This document shows positions 15,525 to 23,568 of a DNA stretch of 64,000 nt, in pieces. The translations under genes and the position numbers were made by a program. Each line of letters starts with the position of its first letter. The first letter of the stretch is position 1. The stretch spans positions 62,001 to 126,000 of the forward strand of contig NZ_QKSM01000004.1 of assembly GCF_003234185.1 (NCBI RefSeq). The letters are read 5' to 3'. A model generated the notes under the pieces. That model ran no database searches. It was not told the origin of the DNA and was given only the letters and a program-made list of their open reading frames with translations. This stretch comes from Curtobacterium sp. MCSS17_008. Its GTDB lineage: Bacteria; Actinomycetota; Actinomycetes; Actinomycetales; Microbacteriaceae.

Positions 15525-16681
15525 CGCGACTCTGGTCGATCGGGGCGCGGACGACCCTGGCCTTCGCGCTCGCGTCGATGGTCATCACGGCGGCCGTCCT
15601 GGTGCTCGTGACGAGCGGGTCGGTCCGGACCTTCGCGTCGGAGTACCGGGCGGTGTCGGTGGAACTCCGTCCCGACACCTCCGACGGCGCGGAACCGGCA
15701 CCGGTGCCCGACGCGACCGGACCAGGCGGGGCAGGGGCCTCCGGTGGGGCCGCGGTCGTGCAGCTGGCGACCACGACGCAGTGGCAGTGGGCGGCGTTCG
15801 GCATCGTCACGTCGGGGGTGCTCGCAGGGTGCGTCGGGTGGTTCGTCAGCCGACGCGTCCTGCGACCCGTCGACCGGATCACCGCGATCACCCGCTCGCT
15901 GTCGGCGTCGACGCTGCACGAGCGCATCGCCCTCGACGGCCCCGACGACGAACTCCGTCGGCTCGCCCGGACGATCGACGACCTGCTCGACCGTCTCGAG
16001 ACCGCGTTCGAGAGCCAGCGGCGCTTCGTCGCGCAGGCGTCGCACGAGCTGCGGACGCCCCTGGCCGTCCAGCGCGCGGCGTTGCAGGTCGGGCTGCCGG
16101 ACGACGCCGATCCGGCTGGGATCGCCGCGGTGCGTGCGGAGCTCCTCGAGCAGAACCGGCGCACGGAACGGCTCGTGGACAGCCTGCTCGTGCTCGCCGA
16201 GGCCGAACGCGGGCTGGACGGCCGGACCGAGCCGGTCGACTGCGAGACGCTCGCGTGCGAAGTCGCCGGTGAGGCGACGGGCAGCGCAGGAGACGCCGGC
16301 ATCGCGTTGACGTGTCGGACGACGGCCGACGTCGTCGACGGACTCGTCGTCACGGCTGAGCCGACGCTGGTCCGGCAACTCCTGCGCAACCTCGTCGCCA
16401 ACGCGGTCGAGTACAACCGGCCGGGTGGCTGGGTCGAGGTCGTCGTGCGTCGTGACGGGTTCTCGGTCGCCAACAGCGGGGACGTGGTCGACGCGGTCAC
16501 GGCGGGCAGGCTGGTGGAGCCGTTCTGCCGCGGTGATCGTGCCGGGTCGGACCGGCACAGCGGACTCGGACTCTCCATCGTCGCCGCGATCGCCCGGGCG
16601 CACGGGTGGGGACTCGACGTCCGGCCACGGGCCGAGGGCGGCCTGGTGGTCGACGTGCGCACCGCTGTTTCGTCGGCGTGA
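15521..16681 (+). CDS. Two-component sensor histidine kinase
   Basis: Membrane sensor kinase of 386 residues, partner of the regulator before it. It has two membrane helices (~13-33 and ~85-110) around a short (~50-residue) Pro/Gly/Ala-rich extracytoplasmic loop. A HAMP-like linker (RRVLRPVDRITAITRSL), the H-box SHELRTPL with His175, and an HATPase domain follow (N-box LRNLVANAVEYN, G2 GLGLSIVAAIARAHG). The small sensor loop suggests it detects a membrane or exporter state and not a large ligand. GTG start overlaps the regulator stop (GTGA), giving coupled translation. Confidence 0.92.
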   Translation: MTRLWSIGARTTLAFALASMVITAAVLVLVTSGSVRTFASEYRAVSVELRPDTSDGAEPAPVPDATGPGGAGASGGAAVVQLATTTQWQWAAFGIVTSGVLAGCVGWFVSRRVLRPVDRITAITRSLSASTLHERIALDGPDDELRRLARTIDDLLDRLETAFESQRRFVAQASHELRTPLAVQRAALQVGLPDDADPAGIAAVRAELLEQNRRTERLVDSLLVLAEAERGLDGRTEPVDCETLACEVAGEATGSAGDAGIALTCRTTADVVDGLVVTAEPTLVRQLLRNLVANAVEYNRPGGWVEVVVRRDGFSVANSGDVVDAVTAGRLVEPFCRGDRAGSDRHSGLGLSIVAAIARAHGWGLDVRPRAEGGLVVDVRTAVSSA

Positions 16682-16729
16682 CCATCGGTCGCGCGTCGGG
16701 GAAACGTCCTCGGCGCTGGAGTGGGACGC

Positions 16730-17254
16730 ATGTCGAACACCACACGCCTCGGTCCCGTCCCCCTCTCGCGCCGCGCGACCATCGCCGCCGCCGTCCTGCT
16801 GCTCGTCGGAGGTGGTCTGACGGCGTGCTCCTCGACCGGGGGCGCCACCGACCCGACCCCGTCCGCCAGTGGTACGACGACGTCCGTCAAGGACCGCACG
16901 CTCGCGATCAACCAGTGCCTGCGTGACAAGGGCTACGCGGTGTCCGACGAGGGCGCGGGTGACGATGGCCACAAGTTCTCCGTCCCCGAGGGTGCGGACC
17001 CCGACCAGTACCTGGCGGACGCCGCGGAGTGCGCGGACAAGGTGCCGGGAGGGGGCGCAGTGGGCGTCACCGGACCGGCGCAGTCGTCGGGTTCCAGCCC
17101 GGAGTTCGCCGAGTGCTTGCGGGACGGCGGGTTCCCCGACTTCCCCGACGACCCGGAGGCGCAGACCGAGTACCAGCCGGGCGACGAGCAGGGGTACGAG
17201 CAGCGAGTCGAGCGCTGCTTCGACGAGCACCCGCCGGTGTCCGGAGGTCACTGA
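16730..17254 (+). CDS. Predicted lipoprotein with repeated Cys/PDFP motif
   Basis: Exported lipoprotein of 174 residues. The signal peptide ends in lipobox LTAC with Cys33. The mature part contains INQCLRDKGYAVS and FAECLRDGGFPDFPDD, plus Cys in DAAECADK and VERCFDEHPP, so cysteines come in pairs spaced about 50-60 residues and could form disulfides. The C-(L/M/I)-R-(D/E)-x-G-(F/Y) motif is shared with the next gene, making the two paralogous. Proteins of this type often accompany actinobacterial MacA/MacB-like loci; their biochemical role is not established. ATG at 16730 follows GGAGTGGG. Confidence 0.75.
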   Translation: MSNTTRLGPVPLSRRATIAAAVLLLVGGGLTACSSTGGATDPTPSASGTTTSVKDRTLAINQCLRDKGYAVSDEGAGDDGHKFSVPEGADPDQYLADAAECADKVPGGGAVGVTGPAQSSGSSPEFAECLRDGGFPDFPDDPEAQTEYQPGDEQGYEQRVERCFDEHPPVSGGH

Positions 17255-17326
17255 CCGTCGCAGGCAGCCCGGGTTTCGCGCATGTAACCACTCCGGCTCA
17301 CCTGCAGAAACACGGGTTTCCCGAGC

Positions 17327-17839
17327 ATGGAGGACATGACCACGACATCACGATCCACCACGTTCCGCACCGCGGCGTTCCTCGCCGTGGCCCTGCCGTT
17401 CGGCCTCGCGGCCTGTTCGTCCGACGACACGACGTCGACCTCCACGGAGGCCGCCGCTGACGGCGTCGGCGCGAAGTGGTCCGCCTGCATGCGCGACGGC
17501 GGTTTCGACGTCGCCGACGTGTCCGACGACGAGGTCCGGTCGGGCGTCCAGGTCGTGCCGCCGGGTGTCGATCGCGACGCCTGGTCGACACGTGCGGGCG
17601 ACTGCTCGCGACAGCTCGGCATCCAGGGCAGCAGCGATGCGCAGCACCAGAAGTGGGAGCGCCAGTACGCCGCGGTCGCCTCGTGCATCCGCGAGAACGG
17701 GTACCCCGACTTCCCCGAGCAGGAGCCAGGCGGCATCAGCACCGGAGACTACGCCCGCGCGACGGAACCGGAGTTCGAGGAGGTGTTCCAGGAGTGCCTC
17801 CACGAGTACGCGCCGGACACCCAGACGAAGCAGCTGTGA
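17327..17839 (+). CDS. Second predicted lipoprotein, paralogue of the preceding gene
   Basis: Exported lipoprotein, 170 residues from ATG 17327 (167 from ATG 17336). Lipobox LAAC gives Cys30 as the lipidation site. Motifs SACMRDGGFDV and ASCIRENGYPDFPEQ repeat the pattern of the upstream gene, with further Cys in AGDCSRQLG and FQECLHEYA: four cysteines in the mature chain besides the lipidated one. The start is ambiguous because the Shine-Dalgarno-like GGAGG lies between the two ATGs. It ends 26 nt before the adaptor gene. Probably a periplasmic-side accessory of the exporter or a signal input for the kinase; function unknown. Confidence 0.75.
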   Translation: MEDMTTTSRSTTFRTAAFLAVALPFGLAACSSDDTTSTSTEAAADGVGAKWSACMRDGGFDVADVSDDEVRSGVQVVPPGVDRDAWSTRAGDCSRQLGIQGSSDAQHQKWERQYAAVASCIRENGYPDFPEQEPGGISTGDYARATEPEFEEVFQECLHEYAPDTQTKQL

Positions 17840-17865
17840 CCAGCGCCCGGGACCAGGAGCACGAC

Positions 17866-18918
17866 ATGATCACCACGAAGCGCACCACGCGGCGCGTCCT
17901 CATCGCGAGCGTCTGCCTCGTCGCCGTGCTCGGCGCGGGCACGGCGACCTGGGCGTTGCTCGACGGCGGCCCGGACGCCGCATCGGCCGAGACGCCGCAC
18001 GAGCGACGCGCGACCGCTCCGGTGACGAAGCAGACCCTGACCGACCAACAGGTCTTCGCCGGCACCCTCGGGTACGGGCAGCCCGTCGGCATCCCGGGTG
18101 TCGCGCAGGGCACGCTCACCTGGCTGCCGACCCCTGGGCAGGTGATCCACCGCGACGAACCCCTCTACGCCGTCGACGAGCGGCAGGTCCGTGCCATGCA
18201 CGGATCCGTACCGCTCTGGCGGTCGCTCGAGTACGGACTCCGGGGCGCCGACGTCGCGCAGCTGAACACGAACCTCGCCGGGCTCGGGTACTCGGTGGCC
18301 GAAGACGACGTGTTCGGGAAGCGCACCCTCGCCGCCGTGCGGCAGTGGCAGGAGGACCGCGGCCGCACGGTCACCGGGGTCCTGACCGCGGACGACGTCG
18401 CGTTCGTGGACGGTGACGTCCGCGTCGATTCCGTCGTGGGGCAACTCGGCCAACCCGCTGGCGGCGACGTGCTGCAGGTGACGAGCACGGAGCGTGTCGT
18501 GACGGCGACCGTGGGGCAGCAGGACGCGGACCGGCTGTCCGTCGGCACGGAGGTCCGCGTGCTCGTCAACGGGACCGGCGACCCGATCACGGGCAGCGTC
18601 GTCGATGCCGCCCCGGTTCCGGCCGAGGGCGACTCCGCCGCGAAGGTCGCCGTCACGATCGCGCTCGAGCAGGGCGACCGGGAGCTCCCCACCGCTGCGT
18701 CGGCCCAGGTCACGGCTTCGGGCAGGACCGAGAAGGGTGTCACCACCGTGCCGATCGCGGCGCTCGTCGCCGGTGACCGGGACGGCGAGTACGCCGTCGA
18801 CGTGGTGCACGGCTCGACCACGAAGCGTGTACCCGTCGAGGTCGGTTTCGTCGCGGACGGGCGTGCTGCGGTCACCGGGGGCGTGCACGAGGGCGACCGG
18901 GTCGTGGTGCCATCGTGA
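17866..18918 (+). CDS. MacA/HlyD-like efflux adaptor with peptidoglycan-binding domain
   Basis: Predicted membrane-anchored adaptor of 350 residues joining an ABC exporter to the cell wall. It has an N-terminal signal anchor (VLIASVCLVAVLGAGTATWALL), then a lipoyl/barrel-sandwich-like half. A peptidoglycan-binding type 1 domain (~120-165; LRGADVAQLNTNLAGLGYSV, FGKRTLAAVRQWQ) interrupts it. Beta-barrel and membrane-proximal domains of RND/HlyD type follow, ending in GGVHEGDRVVVPS. Start ATG 17866 has CCAGGAG upstream. Its stop overlaps the ATPase GTG start by 4 nt. The insertion of a wall-binding domain is a usual Gram-positive version of MacA. Confidence 0.87.
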   Translation: MITTKRTTRRVLIASVCLVAVLGAGTATWALLDGGPDAASAETPHERRATAPVTKQTLTDQQVFAGTLGYGQPVGIPGVAQGTLTWLPTPGQVIHRDEPLYAVDERQVRAMHGSVPLWRSLEYGLRGADVAQLNTNLAGLGYSVAEDDVFGKRTLAAVRQWQEDRGRTVTGVLTADDVAFVDGDVRVDSVVGQLGQPAGGDVLQVTSTERVVTATVGQQDADRLSVGTEVRVLVNGTGDPITGSVVDAAPVPAEGDSAAKVAVTIALEQGDRELPTAASAQVTASGRTEKGVTTVPIAALVAGDRDGEYAVDVVHGSTTKRVPVEVGFVADGRAAVTGGVHEGDRVVVPS

Positions 18919-19700
18919 GCGCGTCCGACCGCCCGGCCGCTGATGCGCCCGTCGTCGCGCTCCGCGACGTCGTGAAGACCTACGGTGACGTCCATGCGCT
19001 CCGAGGAGTGTCGCTCGACGTCGACCCCGGCGAGCTCGTCGCCGTCGTCGGTCCGTCCGGCTCCGGCAAGTCGACGATGCTCAACATCGTCGGCACGCTC
19101 GACCGGCCGACCTCGGGCACGTTGACGATCGCCGGCAACCAGGTCGACGCCATGCGGGACGACGACCTCTCCGCCCTGCGCGCCGAGCACATCGGGTTCG
19201 TGTTCCAGCACTTCCACCTGCAGACGGGGGCGACCGCGACCGAGAACGTCGCCGACGGCCTGCTCTACACCGGCACCCCGCAGCGCGATCGGCGGCGGCG
19301 CGCCGTCGCGGCCCTCGAGCGGGTCGGCCTCGGACACCGCGTCGACCACCGGCCGCACCAACTCTCCGGTGGCGAGAAGCAGCGGGTCGCCATCGCCCGT
19401 GCCATCGTCGGCGACCCGTCGATCTTGCTCGCCGACGAGCCGACCGGCGCGCTCGACACCGCATCCGGAGCGGCGATCCTCGACCTGCTGCGCGAGCTCA
19501 ACGCCGGCGGGACGACGGTGCTCGTGATCACACACGACCTCGAGCTCGCCGCCGCCCTCCCGCGGCAGGTCCGCATGCGGGACGGCGAGGTGCAGGAGGA
19601 CTCGAAGGGCACCCGTACCGACGCCCGGGTGCTCGCCGAGACGATCCGCGCCGCGGGCACCGGGCTCGTCGGCGCGTACGGCTCCGGGGCCGAGCGATGA
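18915..19700 (+). CDS. ABC transporter ATP-binding protein (MacB/LolD type)
   Basis: ATPase of 261 residues powering the export complex. Walker A GPSGSGKS is at residues 46-53, Q-loop in GFVFQHFHL, signature LSGGEKQR near 155, Walker B ILLADEPTGALD and switch His in VITHD. The sequence VSLDVDPGELVAVVGPSG and the LSGGEKQRVAIARA block are typical of the MacB/LolCDE/FtsE group. GTG start overlaps the adaptor stop; its own stop overlaps the permease ATG (ATGA). The ~35-residue C-terminal extension after the last motif is uncharacterised. Confidence 0.93.
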   Translation: MSASDRPAADAPVVALRDVVKTYGDVHALRGVSLDVDPGELVAVVGPSGSGKSTMLNIVGTLDRPTSGTLTIAGNQVDAMRDDDLSALRAEHIGFVFQHFHLQTGATATENVADGLLYTGTPQRDRRRRAVAALERVGLGHRVDHRPHQLSGGEKQRVAIARAIVGDPSILLADEPTGALDTASGAAILDLLRELNAGGTTVLVITHDLELAAALPRQVRMRDGEVQEDSKGTRTDARVLAETIRAAGTGLVGAYGSGAER

Positions 19701-20884
19701 GCCGCCGGAGGGCAGTCGGCGCGGCTGACCTGCTGCGCCTCGGACTCTTCGGTCTTCGGACCCGACCCACCCGCGTCGTGCTGTCCGCCCTGGGCATCGC
19801 GATCGGCATCGCGGCCATGATCGCGGTCGTCGGCATCTCGTCGTCGAGCAAGGCGAAGCTCGACCAGGTGCTCGACGCCCTCGGGACGAACGTGCTCACC
19901 GCCACGAAGGCGCAGGGCTTCGGGGAGTCGCCGCCGCTCCCCGAGACGGCGGTCGACTCGGCTCGGCGGCAGGACGACGTCCTCGCAGCCGCTGGCGTCG
20001 GCAAGGTCGACAAGGGCTACGTCTACCGGAACCCGTTCGTGTCCCCGCTCGAGACGAAGGGCATCGGGACGATGGCGGCCTGGGGCGACGTGCCCGCGGT
20101 GCTCGGCGGCGGCACGGCCTCCGGACGCTGGCTCGACACCCGCCCGGACGCGGTCGACCAGGTCGTGCTCGGCGCCGAGGCCGCGGCGTCCCTCGGGATC
20201 GACCGCGTCCAGCCGGACACCCGCGTCTGGATGGGCGGGCAGTGGGTGCAGGTGGTCGGGATCCTCGACTCGTTGCAGCTCGCGCCTGACCTCGACACGC
20301 AGGTGTTCGTCCCCCGCGGGCTCGCCGAGCGCCTCGGCTTCACCGGGGAGCCGTCGGCGGTCTACACCCGCGTCGACCCGGCGCGGGTGCACCAGGCGCG
20401 TGACGTGCTGGCCCGTGCGATCCGTCCGGACCAGCCCGGCCTGGTCGGGGTGACGAACCCGTCGGACGCACTCGCTGCGAAGAACGCCACGGACGACTCC
20501 TTCACCGGGCTCCTCGTCGGCATCGGCGGGGTGGCGCTCCTGGTCGGCGGCATCGGCGTCGCGAACACCATGGTGGTCACGGTGCTCGAACGGCGGGCCG
20601 AGGTCGGGGTCCGGCGGGCGCTCGGTGCGAGGAGGCGGAACATCCGTGACCAGTTCCTGGTCGAGTCGCTGCTGCTGTCGCTGCTCGGCGGCATCGCCGG
20701 GGTCGTCATCGGCGTCGGCGTGACGGCGGCCTTCGCGATCGCGAACGGTGCTCCCGTGGCGGTGCCGCTGTGGGCGGTCGCCGGTGGCCTCGGTTCGACG
20801 GTGGTCATCGGCGGCGTGTCCGGGATCTACCCGGCGGCGCGCGCGGCGCGCATCCCGCCGACGTCGGCGCTCGCCGCGGTCTGA
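19697..20884 (+). CDS. ABC transporter permease, MacB-like (FtsX fold)
   Basis: Membrane permease of 395 residues. One N-terminal helix (LSALGIAIGIAAMIAVVGIS) is followed by a large extracellular domain (~45-265) of MacB periplasmic-core type and three C-terminal helices (VGIGGVALLVGGIGVANTM; LLSLLGGIAGVVIGVGVTAAF; AGGLGSTVVIGGVSG). The conserved FtsX motifs ERRAEVGVRRALGARRRNI and YPAARAARIPPTSALA are present. Unlike MacB of Gram-negatives the ATPase is separate. It ends the operon that starts with the two-component system; a strong hairpin follows 22 nt later. Substrate unknown; peptides, antibiotics or lipids are typical. Confidence 0.92.
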   Translation: MSRRRAVGAADLLRLGLFGLRTRPTRVVLSALGIAIGIAAMIAVVGISSSSKAKLDQVLDALGTNVLTATKAQGFGESPPLPETAVDSARRQDDVLAAAGVGKVDKGYVYRNPFVSPLETKGIGTMAAWGDVPAVLGGGTASGRWLDTRPDAVDQVVLGAEAAASLGIDRVQPDTRVWMGGQWVQVVGILDSLQLAPDLDTQVFVPRGLAERLGFTGEPSAVYTRVDPARVHQARDVLARAIRPDQPGLVGVTNPSDALAAKNATDDSFTGLLVGIGGVALLVGGIGVANTMVVTVLERRAEVGVRRALGARRRNIRDQFLVESLLLSLLGGIAGVVIGVGVTAAFAIANGAPVAVPLWAVAGGLGSTVVIGGVSGIYPAARAARIPPTSALAAV

Positions 20885-20906
20885 CGACCCGGACCGACGG
20901 GACGCA

Positions 20907-20953
20907 CCGCCAGGCCCGGTGCCGGTTCCTGGAACCGGCACCGGGCCTGGCGG
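20907..20953 (+). terminator. Large hairpin after the MacAB-like operon
   Basis: Perfect 23-bp arms (left arm begins CCGCCAGGCCCGGTGCCGGT) are separated by a single T. It closes the six-gene efflux operon. No T tract. A degenerate relative lies at 1819-1863. Confidence 0.75.
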
Positions 20954-20955
20954 CC

Positions 20956-20961
20956 TAGGGT
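20956..20961 (+). promoter_or_regulatory. -10 element of the DUF2231 gene (leaderless)
   Basis: TAGGGT ends 7 nt before the ATG at 20969, and no Shine-Dalgarno is present. It starts 3 nt after the terminator stem. Confidence 0.45.
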
Positions 20962-20968
20962 CCATGAC

Positions 20969-21523
20969 ATGCCGGAACTGCCGATCTTGCGTCGCCTCAC
21001 CGACTCCATCGAGCGCGCGAGCGTGCTCGACAAGGCCGTCGACCTCGACACGCGCCTCGTGCGCGCCGTCGCCAAGCCGAAGGCCCTCCGACAGCTGCTG
21101 CACGGCGTCCCGTTCGGACACCCGCTGCACCCGCTCATGGTGCAGGTGCCGCTCGGCGCGTGGATCTCGGCGGCCGTCCTCGACGCGATCGGCGGGAAGG
21201 GCAACGCCCGCGCGGCGCAGACCCTCACCGGGGTCGGGATCGCCTCGGCCGGGAGCGCCTCCCTCGCCGGGTACGTCGACTGGTCGGAGCTCTCCCTCGA
21301 GCAGCGGCGCACCGGGTGGGTGCACCAGGCCGTGAACTGGGTCGGCATCACGTTCTTCGGGCTCTCCTGGTGGCAGCGCCGGAAGGGGAACACCGCTGCG
21401 GGCAAGGCGCTCGGGTTCGCCGGCCTGCTCGTCGTCAGCGTCGGCGGCTACCTCGGCGGTCACCTGTCGTACCGGCAGCGCGCGGGGATCGGGTCGAGCG
21501 ACCGCGTGCCGTACGACGACTGA
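20969..21523 (+). CDS. DUF2231-type membrane protein
   Basis: Predicted inner-membrane protein of 184 residues with about four hydrophobic helices. The signature GVPFGHPLHPLMVQVPLGAW near residue 48 and the HQAVNWVGITFFGLSWW region are typical of DUF2231 proteins, whose conserved histidines suggest metal or haem binding but whose function is unknown. The N-terminal ~40 residues are a charged cytosolic helix. It is a single gene with its own apparent leaderless promoter, between the efflux operon and the fructose operon. Confidence 0.82.
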   Translation: MPELPILRRLTDSIERASVLDKAVDLDTRLVRAVAKPKALRQLLHGVPFGHPLHPLMVQVPLGAWISAAVLDAIGGKGNARAAQTLTGVGIASAGSASLAGYVDWSELSLEQRRTGWVHQAVNWVGITFFGLSWWQRRKGNTAAGKALGFAGLLVVSVGGYLGGHLSYRQRAGIGSSDRVPYDD

Positions 21524-21603
21524 CGACCCGCTCGACCTCCACGGGAACGCCCTATCTGCTCCGGCAGGTCGGGCGTTCCTTCGTTCGTGTTGATTTCATG
21601 ACG

Positions 21604-21639
21604 AAACGTTTGCGTTCGTGTGGCTTCCGGACGTACAGT
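21604..21639 (+). promoter_or_regulatory. Fructose operon promoter with candidate FruR operator
   Basis: TTGCGT (21610-21615) and TACAGT (21634-21639) are spaced by 18 nt, a good sigma-70-type promoter. The palindrome AAACGTTT (21604-21611) overlaps the -35 and is a plausible site for the DeoR-type repressor encoded next. The 5' leader carries a small GTTCCTG/CAGGAAC stem and then GAAGGAG. Confidence 0.5.
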
Positions 21640-21672
21640 TCCTGGAACCAACAGGAACGAAGGAGTTCGGGC

Positions 21673-22461
21673 ATGTATGCAACCGAGCGGCAGGACGCCA
21701 TCGCCGCCGCGCTGCAGTCGGCCGGGCGGGTGTCCGTCGCCGACCTCGCCGAGCACTTCGACGTCACGACGGAGACCGTCCGGCGCGACCTGGACGTGCT
21801 CGAGACCGCCGGGGTCCTGCGCCGTGTGCACGGGGGAGCGGTCCCCGTCGGTCGCTCCAGCGTCGTCGAGCTCTCCGTCGCCGAGCGCGAGGGACAGCAC
21901 GGCACCGCGAAGACCGCGATCGCCCGCGCCGCGATGCGCCTGGTGCCGTCGACCTTCACCGGCTCCATCGCCCTCGACGCCGGCACCACCTGCGCTGCCG
22001 TCGCCGCCGAACTCGCCCGGTGGGAGCCCGCCACGGCCGGAGCGACCCTGACCGTCGTCACGAACTCGGTGCCGATCGCCGCGACCCTGCAGCACTCCGA
22101 GCACGTCGAGCTGCACCTGCTCGGCGGTCGGGTGCGCGGCGTCACCAGCGCCGCGGTCGGCACGGCCACGGTCGAGCAGATCGGGGCGCTCCGCCCGGAC
22201 ATCGCCTTCGTCGGCACGAACGGCCTGTCCGCCGGCTTCGGCCTGAGCACGCCGGACGAGTACGAGGCCGCCGTCAAGGGCGCCTACGTGCTCGCCGCCC
22301 GTCGCAGCGTCGTCCTCGCCGACGCCGCCAAGCACGGTGTCGAGGCGCTCATGCGCTTCGCCCGGCTCGACGAGGTCGACACCCTCGTCACCGACCAGGA
22401 GCCCCCGGCAGACCTCGCCGGCGCGCTCGCGGACGCCGACGTGGAGGTCGTGGTCGCATGA
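21673..22461 (+). CDS. DeoR-family regulator of the fructose operon (FruR-like)
   Basis: Sugar-phosphate-responsive repressor of 262 residues. The N-terminal DeoR helix-turn-helix (residues 1-56) reads TERQDAIAAALQSAGRVSVADLAEHFDVTTETVRRDL across its helices, ending VLRRVHGGAVP, the family signature. The C-terminal DeoR sensor domain has the ISOCOT-fold motifs ALDAGTTCAAVA, VVTNSVPIA and FVGTNGLS. In this context the inducer is expected to be fructose 1-phosphate. ATG 21673 has GAAGGAG upstream. Its stop overlaps the fruK start (ATGA), so regulator, kinase and transporter form one autoregulated operon, a common actinobacterial layout. Confidence 0.9.
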   Translation: MYATERQDAIAAALQSAGRVSVADLAEHFDVTTETVRRDLDVLETAGVLRRVHGGAVPVGRSSVVELSVAEREGQHGTAKTAIARAAMRLVPSTFTGSIALDAGTTCAAVAAELARWEPATAGATLTVVTNSVPIAATLQHSEHVELHLLGGRVRGVTSAAVGTATVEQIGALRPDIAFVGTNGLSAGFGLSTPDEYEAAVKGAYVLAARRSVVLADAAKHGVEALMRFARLDEVDTLVTDQEPPADLAGALADADVEVVVA

Positions 22462-23483
22462 GCCCCGAGAGTCGCACCGTCCAGCACAGCACCCGGATCG
22501 TCACCGTGACCCCGAACCCGAGCCTCGACCGCACGATCGAGCTCGGCGGCGAGCTGCAGCGCGGCGCCGTGCAGCGGGCCGTCCGGACCACGGCCGAGCC
22601 CGGCGGCAAGGGCGTCAACGTCTCCCGGGTCGTCGTCGCGAGCGGCGGGGACACCCTCGCGGTCCTGCCCGGTGACGAGCTCGACCCCGTCCTGCTCGGC
22701 CTGGCGACCCGGGGCATCCCGACCGCCGCGCTGCCGATCGGCGCCCCGCTCCGCTCGAACGTCACCGTCACCGAGCCGACCGGCACCACCACCAAGCTCA
22801 ACGAGCCCGGGCCCTCGCTCGCCGGGCGTCTCGACGACCTCGCCGCGCTCGTCGCGGACGCCGCCGGACCGACCCCGACCGGGCCGGGCGCCCGCTGGGT
22901 CGTCTTCGCCGGGTCCCTGCCGCCGGGGCTGCCGGACGACGCGCTCGCCGTGCTGGTCCGTGCCGTCCGCGCCCGGCACGGGGACGCCGTGCGCATCGCC
23001 GTCGACTCGTCCGGCGTCCCCTTCACCGCGCTGCTGCAGTCGGGCGAGCGAATCGACCTGGTCAAGCCGAACGCCGAGGAACTCGCCGAGGTCGTCGGCG
23101 GCGACCCCGAGGTGTACGAGCAGGACCTCGAGGCCGCCGTCGCCGCGGCCCACCGCCTGCGCGACAAGCACGTCGACACCGTGCTGCTCACCCTCGGCAG
23201 CGCCGGCGCGGTCCTCGTCTCGGGCGAGGGCAGCCACGTGGCCGCCGCACCGCGGATCGTCGCCCGGTCGACGGTCGGCGCCGGCGACTCGTCACTCGCG
23301 GGCTACCTGCTCGCCGAGGTCGCCGGGGCCCCCGCCGCGGAACGCCTCGCCCAGGCCGTCGCCACCGGAGCCGCCGCGGCGGCCCTGCCCGGCAGCGACG
23401 TCCCCGCCCTCGACCACACCGACCCCGGCAGCGTGACCGTCCGGACCCTGCACACGACGCAGGTCCCGGCGCCGACCGCCTGA
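22458..23483 (+). CDS. fruK: 1-phosphofructokinase
   Basis: PfkB-family kinase converting fructose 1-phosphate and ATP to fructose 1,6-bisphosphate. The 341-residue protein starts with TVTPNPSLDRTIEL and PGGKGVNVSRV, the 1-phosphofructokinase/LacC signature, has VFAGSLPPGLPDD in the middle and the anion-hole and catalytic base region VGAGDSSLAGYL near the C-terminus, where Asp is the base. The start overlaps fruR by 4 nt. The next gene supplies fructose 1-phosphate, completing the uptake pathway into glycolysis. Confidence 0.95.
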   Translation: MSPESRTVQHSTRIVTVTPNPSLDRTIELGGELQRGAVQRAVRTTAEPGGKGVNVSRVVVASGGDTLAVLPGDELDPVLLGLATRGIPTAALPIGAPLRSNVTVTEPTGTTTKLNEPGPSLAGRLDDLAALVADAAGPTPTGPGARWVVFAGSLPPGLPDDALAVLVRAVRARHGDAVRIAVDSSGVPFTALLQSGERIDLVKPNAEELAEVVGGDPEVYEQDLEAAVAAAHRLRDKHVDTVLLTLGSAGAVLVSGEGSHVAAAPRIVARSTVGAGDSSLAGYLLAEVAGAPAAERLAQAVATGAAAAALPGSDVPALDHTDPGSVTVRTLHTTQVPAPTA

Positions 23484-23568
23484 CCGACCCCGCAGCACCT
23501 CCCCTCGAACCAGGCAGCACCGTCGGCCTGGCCCCCGCGCCCCCGGCGCCACTGCAAAGGAGCAACCC

